This document shows positions 43,585 to 54,543 of a DNA stretch of 64,000 nt, in pieces; within the stretch, counting starts at the first letter, position 1; each line of letters begins with the position of its first letter. The DNA comes from Bacillota bacterium (GTDB taxonomy: Bacteria > Bacillota > TC1). Under the pieces are notes generated by a model, which did no database searches, was not told where the DNA came from, and saw only the letters and a program-made list of their open reading frames with translations. A program made the position numbers and the translations under genes. Where the stretch lies: NCBI GenBank assembly GCA_024635925.1, contig JAGXHY010000031.1:1-64000 (forward strand). Direction: 5' to 3'.

Positions 43585-45171
43585 CTATTCATTAATGTAT
43601 TTTATATTTTCTCCAAATATTTCTGTTATTTTATCTTCAGGATTATTTTCTTGTTTTTTTTCTAATTCTTCTGAAAATTCTATTACTAATTTAATTTTTC
43701 TACCTGCTAAATATTTTAATATCCCCTCTGCTAGTTCAAGATTTTCTGGTAGTTCGGCTCTTGATTTATGAAAGCTTGATTTTTCTTTGTCAAAGTATAT
43801 GGTCATTATATTATCTATTAACACATGACCAACTGAGCCTTTATAGTAGGCTTCAACACTTTTGTTCCTTTCTCCTATGACTATAATAAACCTATGCCAA
43901 AGTTTTTCTCCATCTAGTTTAACATCTTTTTTTTCTTCTGTTTCCAAGGTTTCTTTTGTTTCTTTTGTTTCTTTTTTATCTAATGGTAGTTCTTTATCGA
44001 TCTTTTTTGTTTTTCCAACTGTACTTTTTTCTACTTCCTTCACTTTAACTTCTGCTCTATTTTCTTCTATTTCTTCACCTACTGGTGCTCCAGTACTACC
44101 TTTTAGTAGTTCTACTTCTAGGAGTATATCAGGGTGTGTACTATATTTCATTTTACTTTCTACTTCACTTAGTTTATATATCCAGTTTAATATTTCATTT
44201 TTTGTAAATCTATCTCCTACTTTTTTTAGGTCAAGTATCATTTCAGATCCTGTGGCTATAAATTGTTCTGGTTTTGGTACTGATTTAATAACTAGGATAT
44301 TTCTTAATCCTTCTATTATATCGTTTAGAAGTTGGCCAATACTTTTTCCGCCATTTTTTAATTCTTCATAAAGGCTCATGATTTTTGAGACGTTCTTGTC
44401 AGCTAATTGTTGGAATAATTCAACAATTTTTTTATCTTCTACTATACCCGCTATTTTACTTACGTCTTCTACACTTACTTCTTCTTCATAAGAGGTTAGG
44501 CACTGATCTAGTAGACTTATTGCATCTCTTAATCCTCCCCCAGATATTTTGGCAATGAGGGTTAGGGCTTCTTCTGATATTTTCCCTTGGCAGTCTTCAG
44601 CTATATATTTTAGTCTCTCAATTATTACTTCATTGGATATTTTATGAAAGTCAAATTTTTGGCATCTTGATAGTATTGTTAATGGTATCTTGTGTGGTTC
44701 TGTTGTTGCTAATATAAAGACTATGTGTCCTGGTGGTTCTTCTAATGTTTTTAGGAGGGCATTGAAAGCTTCTCCGGTTAGCATGTGTACTTCATCTATG
44801 ATGTAGACTTTCATCTTTCCTTCTACTGGCATAAATTTTATTTTTTCTCTTAAATCTCTTATTTCATCGATTCCTCTATTAGAGGCTGCATCTATTTCTA
44901 TTATATCCATGAAGTTTCCTTCATTTATTTTTAGGCAATTAATGCATTTATTACAAGGTTCTCCATTAACTAGATCCAAGCAGTTTAGGGCTTTTGCTAG
45001 TAGTTTGGCTGTGCTTGTTTTACCTGTACCTCTTACTCCTGAAAATAGGTAAGCATGGGTTACCATATTTTTCGTAAGTGCATTTTTTAGCGTTCTTACT
45101 ACATGGTCTTGTCCTACTAAGGCTGCGAAATTAACAGGTCTATGTTTTCTATATAGGGCCAAATAGCTCAT
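43585..45171 (-). CDS. dnaX: DNA polymerase III subunits gamma/tau
   Basis: A 528-residue clamp-loader subunit. Walker A is YLFSGVRGTGKTSTAKLLAK, the zinc module is NCLDLVNGEPCNKCINCLKI, Walker B/DEAD is VYIIDEVHMLTG, and the SRC motif is LSRCQKFDF. Residues 375-420 form a Lys/Glu/Thr-rich linker with KETKET repeats, then the tau-specific part. Within the linker an A8 run (43927-43934) could cause slippage, giving a gamma-like product of about 417 residues. The usual downstream partners (yaaK, recR) are not adjacent; glmU follows 10 bp later. Confidence 0.96.
   Translation of the reverse strand: MSYLALYRKHRPVNFAALVGQDHVVRTLKNALTKNMVTHAYLFSGVRGTGKTSTAKLLAKALNCLDLVNGEPCNKCINCLKINEGNFMDIIEIDAASNRGIDEIRDLREKIKFMPVEGKMKVYIIDEVHMLTGEAFNALLKTLEEPPGHIVFILATTEPHKIPLTILSRCQKFDFHKISNEVIIERLKYIAEDCQGKISEEALTLIAKISGGGLRDAISLLDQCLTSYEEEVSVEDVSKIAGIVEDKKIVELFQQLADKNVSKIMSLYEELKNGGKSIGQLLNDIIEGLRNILVIKSVPKPEQFIATGSEMILDLKKVGDRFTKNEILNWIYKLSEVESKMKYSTHPDILLEVELLKGSTGAPVGEEIEENRAEVKVKEVEKSTVGKTKKIDKELPLDKKETKETKETLETEEKKDVKLDGEKLWHRFIIVIGERNKSVEAYYKGSVGHVLIDNIMTIYFDKEKSSFHKSRAELPENLELAEGILKYLAGRKIKLVIEFSEELEKKQENNPEDKITEIFGENIKYINE
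43927..43934 (-). promoter_or_regulatory. A8 slippery run in dnaX
   Basis: Eight consecutive A on the coding strand cover codons 414-415 (Lys-Lys). A -1 shift reads AGA-TGT-TAA and a +1 shift reads ATG-TTA-AAC-TAG, so both alternative frames stop within three codons. This is consistent with transcriptional slippage or ribosomal frameshifting as in Thermus or E. coli dnaX. No stimulatory stem-loop was identified. Confidence 0.4.
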
Positions 45172-45392
45172 TTTATCTCCTTTAAAACATATTAGTACAT
45201 ACTAATATTCTACTACAAATCGGGGTTAAAAAATAGAGAAAGAAGGCAATATGTCTTGGTTCTTTCTCTATCATCTTCTTTTATCTCAATTTTTTTACAA
45301 ATAATTATTTATTTAGCAAGGTAATTTCAACATTTACCATACCATTATATTTTATTCCTTCTATTCATATATGAAATATATGTAATTAAGTA
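45172..45392. other. Intergenic region upstream of dnaX with a minus-strand hairpin
   Basis: At 45226-45269 a 10-bp stem (AGAGAAAGAA/TTCTTTCTCT) is followed on the minus strand by TATTTTTTAA. It looks like an intrinsic terminator within the dnaX leader or the end of a short upstream transcript. A possible dnaX promoter (TTGTAG, 18-bp spacer, TAATAT) lies between the hairpin and the dnaX ATG. No SRP RNA, which precedes dnaX in some Firmicutes, was recognised. Confidence 0.45.
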
Positions 45393-45433
45393 TTGACAGC
45401 GATAAAATATAATGGTAATATTCATTTATCGCT
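45393..45433 (+). promoter_or_regulatory. Promoter with overlapping inverted repeat for the rhodanese gene
   Basis: TTGACA (45393-45398), 17-bp spacer, TAATAT (45416-45421). A perfect 9-bp inverted repeat, AGCGATAAA (45398-45406) and TTTATCGCT (45425-45433), encloses the -10 region, with further symmetry (ATAT/ATAT) inside. The start of transcription falls within the right arm, so the repeat acts as DNA, probably an operator for a dimeric repressor. Confidence 0.6.
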
Positions 45434-45482
45434 TTTCATAGCAATACGATATGATAACAGTTAATTACAAAGGGAGGGTTTT

Positions 45483-45566
45483 ATGTTTAAGAAAGAATGT
45501 GCAGGAATCGTTGAAACCTTAGAACTAGAATTTTCGATTCGATGTCATAAGTACTGGGTTTTTTAA
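45483..45566 (+). CDS. 27-residue leader peptide upstream of rhodanese
   Basis: A short ORF with a better ribosome site than most genes here (AGGGAGG, 5 bp before ATG at 45483). It starts MFKKECAGIVETLELEF and ends RCHKYWVF; Cys6 and Cys21 are notable beside a sulfur-transfer gene. It ends 43 bp before the rhodanese start. It could be a regulatory leader peptide responding to cysteine or sulfur status, as known for cysteine-responsive leaders in actinobacteria, or an independent small protein. I do not recognise the sequence. Confidence 0.45.
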   Translation: MFKKECAGIVETLELEFSIRCHKYWVF

Positions 45567-45609
45567 AAAATTAGCAAGAAATAAATAAAATATAAAGGAA
45601 AAAACAAAA

Positions 45610-46650
45610 ATGAATAAAAAGAATTTAATAAAATTTATATTATTTGGACTGATGATACTTTTAGTGGCAATAATTAGTATTAACGGACTAAGAAAGACAC
45701 AATCTGTAATTGACAGAGATAAGGGTGTTAGGACAATAAGAACAGCAGATAATAATTCTCAAATACTTCCAGCACCTACAGATTACGAGATGAAAGATGG
45801 AGATCAAAAACTTTTTGATAGTTATGTATATTCTGTTGATAAGTTAAAGGACAACTATGAGGATGTAATTGTTTTGGATGCACGTTCTCAAGAAGAATAT
45901 GATAAAGAGCACTTACCAAATGCAGTTCGTGCTACTTGGCAAGAGTGGTCCAATATAAAGGTTGAACAAGACAGTGGAAATTGGGCACATATCAAACCTT
46001 TTAATGAATTATCCAAGATTTTTGGTGATTTAGGAATAGATGGAACAAAACCTGTTGTTATTTACACCGACGTACAAGCTGGTTGGGGTGAAGAAGGTCG
46101 TCAACTTTGGACGTTTCGTGTATTTGGATTAACAAATACCTATATCTTGAATGGAGGTATTAAAGACTGGAAGGAAGCAGGAGGAGTTGTTACTACAGAA
46201 AAAACTAAAATTACACCAGTAACTGGTCCTACAGCTAATCCTGATTATAGCTTAATTGCTGAAACAGATTATGTTACAGATAATTTAGATAAGGTTAATA
46301 TTTTGGATACTAGGGAAGATGGAGAGTATGCTGGTACTAAGAATTATGGTGAAAAGACCAATGGTCGTATTCCTAATTCAAAACATATCTGGTTTAAGGA
46401 TTTCTATAAAGAGGATGGTACTCTTCTTGCTCCAGCTCAGATTAGAGCTAGAGTTGAGGCTCTTGGATATGATACTGATGAAGAAGTTCTTATATATTGC
46501 ACCGGTGGTATTCGTTCTGGATTTACAACAATTGTTCTTAGAGCAGCTGGTTATTCTAAGGCTAAAAACTATAACGTTAGCTTTAGCGCCTGGGCTGGAA
46601 CTGAACAAAAGATTGATTCAAAAATATTGAATGAGTTAAAAATTTATTAA
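45610..46650 (+). CDS. Membrane-anchored double rhodanese (thiosulfate sulfurtransferase-like)
   Basis: A 346-residue protein with an N-terminal signal anchor (helix about 8-26) and two rhodanese domains outside the membrane. Domain 1 (75-185) has VVIYTDVQAGWGEEGRQLW where the active Cys should be, so it is inactive. Domain 2 (220-335) has the complete loop LIYCTGGIRSGFTT with catalytic Cys. Such enzymes transfer sulfane sulfur from thiosulfate or polysulfide to an acceptor such as cyanide or thiols. Its promoter carries an inverted repeat and its mRNA a short leader ORF, so it is likely regulated. It is monocistronic. Confidence 0.88.
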   Translation: MNKKNLIKFILFGLMILLVAIISINGLRKTQSVIDRDKGVRTIRTADNNSQILPAPTDYEMKDGDQKLFDSYVYSVDKLKDNYEDVIVLDARSQEEYDKEHLPNAVRATWQEWSNIKVEQDSGNWAHIKPFNELSKIFGDLGIDGTKPVVIYTDVQAGWGEEGRQLWTFRVFGLTNTYILNGGIKDWKEAGGVVTTEKTKITPVTGPTANPDYSLIAETDYVTDNLDKVNILDTREDGEYAGTKNYGEKTNGRIPNSKHIWFKDFYKEDGTLLAPAQIRARVEALGYDTDEEVLIYCTGGIRSGFTTIVLRAAGYSKAKNYNVSFSAWAGTEQKIDSKILNELKIY

Positions 46651-46707
46651 CAAATAAACAATAATTGTAAGTTAGCGAATTGATTTAATTATTATAAAAC
46701 TGCAAAA

Positions 46708-46746
46708 TAAAAAAATGATCTCGATAAAATATCGAGATCATTTTTA
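46708..46746. terminator. Bidirectional terminator between rhodanese and lysS
   Basis: AAAAATGATCTCGATA pairs with TATCGAGATCATTTTT around a short loop, so both convergent genes can use it. Confidence 0.9.
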
Positions 46747-46767
46747 ATATCCATTTAAACTTTTATC

Positions 46768-48231
46768 CTACTTTTTGTCCCTCATTGTAGGATAAATAAT
46801 AACATCACGAATAGAAGGGGAATCAGTTAAAAACATAACTAATCTATCAATACCAATACCAAGACCACCCGCAGGAGGCATACCATATTCTAACGCAGTA
46901 ATGAAATCCTCATCATAAGGCTGAGCTTCATCATCACCAGATTCCTTCTTTTCTACTTGCTTCAAAAACCTCTCCTTTTGATCAATAGGATCATTTAACT
47001 CACTAAAAGCATTAATCAATTCCCTACCAAAAACAAAAGCCTCATATCGATAAGTAAAGTCAGGATCATCAGACTTTTTCTTTGCAAGAGGAGAAATCTC
47101 AATTGGATAATCATAAACGAAAGTTGGCTGAATTAAATGCTCTTCAACATAAGCCTCAAACATCTCATTCAACAAATCACCCTTACAAATATTATCATCA
47201 ATAGTAATTTTACCCTTGCAAGCTTCCCTTGCTTCAGCGTCTTCTTTAAATGTTGAAAAATCAATACCAGAATATTTTTTAACAGCCTCCACCATAGAAA
47301 TTCTATTCCAAGGCGGTTTAAAATCAATCTCAGTTTCTTGATAAGTTACCAAAGTAGTTCCCAAAACCTTAGTTGCAACTTCAGCAATCATATTCTCAGC
47401 TATATTCATCATATCAGACAAATCACCATAAGCTTGATAAAGCTCAAGTAGAGTAAACTCCGGATTATGCCTTACAGACATACCCTCATTTCTAAACACC
47501 CTACCAATCTCATAAACCTTCTCAATACCACCAACCAACAAACGTTTTAAATGTAACTCTAATGCAATACGCATATATAGACTCATATCCAAAGTATTAT
47601 GATGAGTAATAAAAGGCCTAGCAGAAGCTCCCCCAGCTAATGGATGTAGTACAGGCGTCTCCACCTCAAGAAAATCCTTACTATCAAGAAAATTCCGAAT
47701 CTCTTTAATAATCTTACTCCTAGCAATAAAAGTATCTTTAACCTCAGGGTTCATAATCAAATCAACATATCTCTGCCTGTATCTTAATTCAACATCTTTC
47801 AAACCATGATACTTTTCAGGAAGTGGCAATAGACCCTTAGTCAACATAGTAATCTTAGAACTCTTAATAGAAATCTCACCCTTTTGAGTCTTGAAAACTT
47901 CCCCTTCAATACCCACTATATCACCAATATCAAATAGTCCTGTGAAACTAGCAAAAGCCTCCTCACCAAGTCTATCTTGTCTAACATAAACCTGGATAGA
48001 TCCATACATATCAGCAACATTAATAAAAGCTGTCTTACCATGTTCTCTTTTAGCCATTATCCTACCAGCTATAATAACAGACTTACTCTCATAATTTTCA
48101 AAATCATCCTTAATATCAGATGAAAAATCAGTCCTTTCAAAACGACCACTAAAAGGCTCGATGCCCTTATCTCTTAAAGCATCGATCTTATCTCTTCTAA
48201 TTTGTAATAATTCAGTTAATTCAGTTTCCAT
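46768..48231 (-). CDS. lysS: Lysyl-tRNA synthetase (class II)
   Basis: A 487-residue class II LysRS. The N-terminal OB fold binds the anticodon ([20 protein letters not shown]). Motif 2 lies around [20 protein letters not shown] and motif 3 in [20 protein letters not shown]. It charges tRNA-Lys. It follows greA by 14 bp; the greA-lysS pair is common in Firmicutes. Confidence 0.97.
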   Translation of the reverse strand: METELTELLQIRRDKIDALRDKGIEPFSGRFERTDFSSDIKDDFENYESKSVIIAGRIMAKREHGKTAFINVADMYGSIQVYVRQDRLGEEAFASFTGLFDIGDIVGIEGEVFKTQKGEISIKSSKITMLTKGLLPLPEKYHGLKDVELRYRQRYVDLIMNPEVKDTFIARSKIIKEIRNFLDSKDFLEVETPVLHPLAGGASARPFITHHNTLDMSLYMRIALELHLKRLLVGGIEKVYEIGRVFRNEGMSVRHNPEFTLLELYQAYGDLSDMMNIAENMIAEVATKVLGTTLVTYQETEIDFKPPWNRISMVEAVKKYSGIDFSTFKEDAEAREACKGKITIDDNICKGDLLNEMFEAYVEEHLIQPTFVYDYPIEISPLAKKKSDDPDFTYRYEAFVFGRELINAFSELNDPIDQKERFLKQVEKKESGDDEAQPYDEDFITALEYGMPPAGGLGIGIDRLVMFLTDSPSIRDVIIYPTMRDKK

Positions 48232-48245
48232 TTAATCTCCCTAAA

Positions 48246-48752
48246 CTATTGCAGTATTTCAACAATCTTATATTGTGTAGTACCAAAAGGTAATTTAACC
48301 TTTACTGTAGTACCAACCTTTTTATCAAGAATAGCTCTACCAACAGGTGAAACATTTGAAATCTTCAAATTATCTGGATCAAATTCCATAGAACCAACTA
48401 TAGTAAAGATGATATCCTCAGATGTTTCAATATTTTGAATCTTCACTCTAGAACCAATCTTAACCTTATTAGTATCATGTTCCTCTTCAATAATCTTTAC
48501 ATGAAGTAGCTTTTTCTCCAATTCAGCAATTTTGCCCTCCAAATATGACTGCTCTCTTTTAGCATCCTCATATTCAGAATTCTCACTTAAATCACCAAAA
48601 CTAATAGCAACCTTGATTCTCTCTGCAATCTCTTGTCTACTATCATTTTTCAAGTACTCTAACTCATTTTTTAGTTTTTCATAACCTTCTTTAGTTAGAA
48701 TAGTCTCTTCAAAAATCATTTCCTTTTTTTTGTCTTTATCTTTAATTATCAT
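48246..48752 (-). CDS. greA: Transcription elongation factor GreA
   Basis: A 168-residue GreA: N-terminal coiled coil (LTKEGYEKLKNELEYLKNDS, GDLSENSEYEDAKREQSYLE with the acidic tip) and a C-terminal FKBP-like domain (VSPVGRAILDKKVGTTVKVK). It rescues backtracked RNA polymerase. There is a 15-residue charged N-terminal extension; the ATG at 48752 is kept because GGAGGT lies 5 bp upstream, whereas the inner ATG has none at proper distance. Confidence 0.95.
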   Translation of the reverse strand: MIIKDKDKKKEMIFEETILTKEGYEKLKNELEYLKNDSRQEIAERIKVAISFGDLSENSEYEDAKREQSYLEGKIAELEKKLLHVKIIEEEHDTNKVKIGSRVKIQNIETSEDIIFTIVGSMEFDPDNLKISNVSPVGRAILDKKVGTTVKVKLPFGTTQYKIVEILQ

Positions 48753-48837
48753 TTATTACCTCCAGGTATAAAAATTTCTATAAAACCAATTACCATTTCC
48801 TAATTATATAATATCTCCTTTTTTAAAGCAAGATTTA

Positions 48838-49449
48838 TTAAAACTCTTCAAGGCCTTCCTTAGCCAATATATCAGCTCTTTCATTCCATATATCACCAGT
48901 ATGTCCTTTAATCTTCTTAAAATAGATAGATAACTTATCCTTCCTGCACTGAAAAAAATCATAATAACTTTTAGTATACACATTGTTTCTTTTCCATAAA
49001 CCAAGAGCCCACATCTCAATTCCTGTATAATCATAACAAATAGTTGCTTCTTTTATATTATTATTCAAACAATAAGCCATAGCTTCCATAGCACCCTTCA
49101 TTTCTCCACTCACATTTCTTAATTTAGCTGCCTCTTCATCATTTCCTCTACCTTTTTGTTCATATAAAGCAATATCATTAACAATATCAACAACTACAAA
49201 ACCATAGCTATATACATCATCGCGATAACTACCATCAACATAAATAGCAATATCAGTTTTCCAAATATTTTCATCAATCAATTTTTTACTATAATTACCC
49301 ACAAAGGCTAGTGCTTCAGCTCTAGTTGTAAAGCCTTTATAGCTAACTCCTTTTTCACCTTTAATCCGTTCTTTACAAACAGACCAATCAGTAAAAACCT
49401 CACTACTACCATTATTAAATTTAACACCATAAAATTTTTTAACAGCCAT
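48838..49449 (-). CDS. rnhA: Ribonuclease H1 with viroplasmin-like N-terminal domain
   Basis: A 203-residue protein. Residues 1-45 (KKFYGVKFNNGSSEVFTDWS, then GFTTRAEALAFV) form the caulimovirus viroplasmin/RNase HI hybrid-binding domain. Residues 65-203 are the RNase H fold with catalytic Asp in AIYVDGSYRDDVYSYGF, Glu in SGEMKGAMEA, Asp in CYDYTGIE and Asp in NERADILAKEGL. It degrades RNA in RNA-DNA hybrids. The ATG at 49449 follows AAGGAG by 6 bp. Confidence 0.93.
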   Translation of the reverse strand: MAVKKFYGVKFNNGSSEVFTDWSVCKERIKGEKGVSYKGFTTRAEALAFVGNYSKKLIDENIWKTDIAIYVDGSYRDDVYSYGFVVVDIVNDIALYEQKGRGNDEEAAKLRNVSGEMKGAMEAMAYCLNNNIKEATICYDYTGIEMWALGLWKRNNVYTKSYYDFFQCRKDKLSIYFKKIKGHTGDIWNERADILAKEGLEEF

Positions 49450-49517
49450 AAAATACTCCTTAAAAATTTGCAAGATAATTACAAATATGCAATAATATTT
49501 CTATCTTGGAGGTTATA

Positions 49518-49943
49518 ATGCATATACATAAAAGTAAAAAAATAATAGTTTTCATATCAATAATTTTATTAATATTATTTTCCATAATATTTATGGATAG
49601 CGATGAAGAACAATATAAAGCAAGAGTTCAAGCAACTATTAATCAAATCAAAAACTATTCTTTAGAAATTGATAATATTGATCTCAACGAAAACCCTGAA
49701 CAATTAGTACTTACCTATGAAAAAATAGTTGAAACAGCAAAAGCTGGAACTAAACTACAACCGCCATCAACAATGGTAAAATTTGATGATAAACTAAATA
49801 ATTATTTAAATGACACAATAGTTGGTTACAACCTCCTTATTGAAGGTACTAACAACAATGACTTAGAAATGATAAGGAAAGGAATCAACACCCTATCCAA
49901 ATTAGATGATAGTTTCTTAAAGGAATTAACAGTATCCTCATAA
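49518..49943 (+). CDS. Small exported or membrane-anchored protein
   Basis: A 141-residue protein, not recognised. A basic start and one hydrophobic segment (KIIVFISIILLILFSIIFMD) serve as signal anchor; there is no lipobox. The exported part is helical and Asn/Asp-rich, with a KAGTKLQPPSTMVKFDDKLN segment reminiscent of small extracytoplasmic helical-bundle proteins. GGAGG lies 5 bp before the ATG. It is divergent from rnhA and its stop is 5 bp from the convergent rho stop, leaving no room for a separate terminator. Confidence 0.7.
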   Translation: MHIHKSKKIIVFISIILLILFSIIFMDSDEEQYKARVQATINQIKNYSLEIDNIDLNENPEQLVLTYEKIVETAKAGTKLQPPSTMVKFDDKLNNYLNDTIVGYNLLIEGTNNNDLEMIRKGINTLSKLDDSFLKELTVSS

Positions 49944-49947
49944 TACT

Positions 49948-51218
49948 CTATTTATTTGTTATTAATTTAAAAGCTTTAATTAACTCTTCATTATTTTTAG
50001 TTTTAGAAACGGCTTCCAATAACATTTGGGTCGCTTCCATATTAGACATATTATTAATCTCTTTTCTAAAATTCCAGATAAAATCTCTTTCAGATTCGCT
50101 TAAAAGTAATTCTTCTTTTCTTGTTCCAGAACGGACAACATCTAAAGCAGGAAAAATCCTATTATCAGCCAATCTTCTATCTAAAATTAGCTCCATGTTA
50201 CCAGTTCCTTTAAATTCTTCAAAAATTACTTCATCCATTCTACTACCAGTTTCTACAAGTGCAGTCGCCAAAATAGTCAGACTACCACCTTCTTCAATAT
50301 TTCTAGCAGCACCAAAAACACGTTTAGGTTTAAATAAAGAAGCAGGATCCACACCACCTGACAAAGTTCTTCCACTTGGCTGGGTCACAAGATTCTGTGC
50401 TCTTGCTAGTCTTGTTATACTATCAAGAAGAATCACAACATCCTTTTTCATTTCAACTTGTCTTTTAGCCTTTTCTATAACCATATCTGTTACCTTAACA
50501 TGATTTTCTGAAGGTTCATCAAAAGTTGAAGCAATAACTTCAGCTTTGACTGATCTTTCAATATCTGTAACCTCCTCTGGTCGTTCATCTATTAAAAGTA
50601 TCATCAACTCTATTTCAGGATGATTTTTAGTTATTGAATTAGCAATCATTTTTATCAATGTAGTTTTCCCCACTTTAGGAGGTGCCACTATTAGTCCTCT
50701 TTGACCTTTACCAATAGGAGAAACTAAATCAATTATTCTCATAGAAGCTTCTTCACTTTCCAATTTAATTCTCTCATTTGGATAAATTGGAGTAAGAGAG
50801 TCAAAATGAATTCTCTTAGCAGAAAGTTCTGGATCAAAGCCATTAACTGCTTCCACTCTTAAAAGGGCATAATATCTTTCATTATCCTTTGGAGGTCTAA
50901 GAACACCATAGATCTTATCTCCAGTCAATAAGCTAAACCTTCTAATTTGAGAAGGAGATACATATATATCATCTAAACCTTGAGTATACTTAAAAGCTCT
51001 TAAAAAACCAAAGCCATCTGGAAGTATCTCTAAAACACCCTCAGCTTTAGGTCGATTCTCATCAGTTAGTGTATCGACCTCTCTTTTCGCTTGTAACTTT
51101 AATATCTCAAATATTAATTCCTTCTTACGAAAACTATAATAGGAAGATATCTGTAAAGACTTAGCAATTTCATATAGTTCTATCAGTTTTTTTTCTTCTA
51201 ATTCAGCTTGCTTAAACA

Positions 51219-51219
<1 letters not shown>
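49948..51219 (-). CDS. rho: Transcription termination factor Rho
   Basis: A 423-residue Rho. N-terminal helical domain, cold-shock-like RNA-binding domain ([32 protein letters not shown]), Walker [21 protein letters not shown], and Q/R-loop region [20 protein letters not shown]. It lacks the long N-terminal insertion of some Rho proteins. The start overlaps the pyrG stop by one base. Presence of rho suggests Rho-dependent as well as intrinsic termination. Confidence 0.97.
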
Positions 51220-52856
<1,637 letters not shown>

Positions 52857-54539
52857 TTACATTCTCTCAGGTGCGCTTACACCTAAAATACCAAGTACGT
52901 TTTCCAAGGTATATTTTGTAGCTATAATTATCTTTAATCTATTTTTCTTAATATTTTCTTCTTCATTTAAAACTCTGCAAATACTATAAAACTGATGAAA
53001 TAAAGTTGCTAGTTCTAAAGCATAGCTTGCAACCCTATAAGGTTCTCTTCTCACACCTGCATCAATAAGTACTTTTTCAAACTCACCAATTTTAAGAGCT
53101 AAGTCTTTTTCAATATCTAAGCTTAAAACAAGGTCTTCATCGTCTAGATACTCTTTAACATCCTTATCCAGTTGTCTTAGAATACTTGATATTCTTGCAT
53201 AAGCATATTGTATATAGAAAACTGGATTGTCTGAAGACTCACTTTTAGCCAAATCCATATCAAAATCAAGATGGCTATCAGGGTTTCTCATAACAAAGAA
53301 ATATCTTGCTGCATCCTTCCCAACTTCTTCTAGTAATTCTTCTAAGGTTACATAAGTTCCTGTTCTCTTAGACATACGCAGAACTTCTCCATTTTTATAA
53401 AGGCGAACTAGTTGCATAAGAATAACTTCAAGGCCTTCTGCAGAATATCCGATTGCTTCCATAGCTTTTTTCATTCTAGCTACATGTCCATGATGATCTG
53501 CACCCCAGATATTAATTAATTTATTAAAACCTCTATCATATTTATTTTTATGGTATGCAATATCTGCAGCAAAGTAAGTTGGATGTCCATTATTTCTAAT
53601 CATTACTTCATCTTTTTCTTCACCTAAATCAGTAGTTCTTAGCCAGACTGCACCTTCATTTTCATATAATAAGTCTTTTTCCTCTAACGTTTTCATAGTT
53701 TCTTGTATTGCACCACTATTATGAATAGTGCTTTCTCTATACCAAACATCATACTCAAGACCAAATTTACCCAAATATGTTTTAATATGATCTAGTTTTT
53801 CACTTAAGCTATATTTTATTAGTTCTTTTAACCTAACTTCTTCTGCTACATGTAATAAGCTATCACCATTTTTTTCTATATAACCTTTAACAGTTTCCAT
53901 TATATCTGAACCGTGATAACCATTTTCAGGAAAAGCTATTCCTGTTTCACCTAATGCTTCTCTAAATCTAACATCTAATGACTTTCCAAAATTTTCAATT
54001 TGATTACCAGCATCATTTATATAAAATTCTTTTGTAACATCAGCTCCTAGTGCTTTTAAAATATTTGCAAGTGTATCACCAATAGCTGCTCCTCTAGCAT
54101 TTCCCATATGAAGTAAGCCCGTTGGGTTAGCGCTTACGAATTCTAAATTTATCTTTTCTGCACTAAGCATATCATTATGACCATATGTATTTTTTTCATT
54201 TAAAGCTTCTTTAATAATTTCACTCAGATACTTATCTGAAAGATACATGTTAATAAAACCAGGACCAGCAATTTCAATCTTTTCAATATTATCAGAAGTA
54301 TCAACACTCTTATATAAATCAACTAAAATAACTGCTAGTTCCCTTGGATTTTTTTTCTCAACTTTACTTAAAAGCATGGCAACATTAATTGCATAATTTC
54401 CGTTTTTTTTATCTTTAGGAACTTCTAAAGTAAATTCAGGTACAAAAGTGGAAGTTAACAGAGATTTTTCTTGACCTAAAATAATCCCTTTTCTCCAGTT
54501 TTCTTTAATATTAGTTTCAAGATTAATTATTATACCCAA
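52857..54539 (-). CDS. argS: Arginyl-tRNA synthetase
   Basis: A 560-residue class I synthetase. The HIGH-type motif is NPTGLLHMGNARGAAIGDTL, and the KMSKS position reads RMSKRTGTYVTLEELLEE. The N-terminal Add-1 domain and C-terminal anticodon-binding DALR domain (YIQYAYARISSILRQ, then AYELATLFHQFY-like sequence) are present. It follows a DUF1934 gene by 4 bp, the order seen in Bacilli. Confidence 0.97.
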   Translation of the reverse strand: MGIIINLETNIKENWRKGIILGQEKSLLTSTFVPEFTLEVPKDKKNGNYAINVAMLLSKVEKKNPRELAVILVDLYKSVDTSDNIEKIEIAGPGFINMYLSDKYLSEIIKEALNEKNTYGHNDMLSAEKINLEFVSANPTGLLHMGNARGAAIGDTLANILKALGADVTKEFYINDAGNQIENFGKSLDVRFREALGETGIAFPENGYHGSDIMETVKGYIEKNGDSLLHVAEEVRLKELIKYSLSEKLDHIKTYLGKFGLEYDVWYRESTIHNSGAIQETMKTLEEKDLLYENEGAVWLRTTDLGEEKDEVMIRNNGHPTYFAADIAYHKNKYDRGFNKLINIWGADHHGHVARMKKAMEAIGYSAEGLEVILMQLVRLYKNGEVLRMSKRTGTYVTLEELLEEVGKDAARYFFVMRNPDSHLDFDMDLAKSESSDNPVFYIQYAYARISSILRQLDKDVKEYLDDEDLVLSLDIEKDLALKIGEFEKVLIDAGVRREPYRVASYALELATLFHQFYSICRVLNEEENIKKNRLKIIIATKYTLENVLGILGVSAPERM

Positions 54540-54543
54540 AATT

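Noticed and set aside
43930-43990. KETKET repeats in dnaX considered as a tandem-repeat element
   Set aside because: They are a short, imperfect codon repeat in a flexible linker, typical of this protein.
43862-44371. 169-codon plus-strand frame opposite dnaX
   Set aside because: Antisense shadow of dnaX with low-complexity Ser/Phe composition and no Shine-Dalgarno.
45226-45269. Hairpin upstream of dnaX considered as SRP RNA or T-box
   Set aside because: No SRP Alu/S-domain sequence and no T-box bulge motif are present; it is better explained as a simple terminator-like hairpin.
48804-49034. Minus-strand 76-codon frame overlapping rnhA
   Set aside because: It is a shifted frame of the RNase H catalytic domain; rnhA motifs in the correct frame are intact, so no frameshift is implied.
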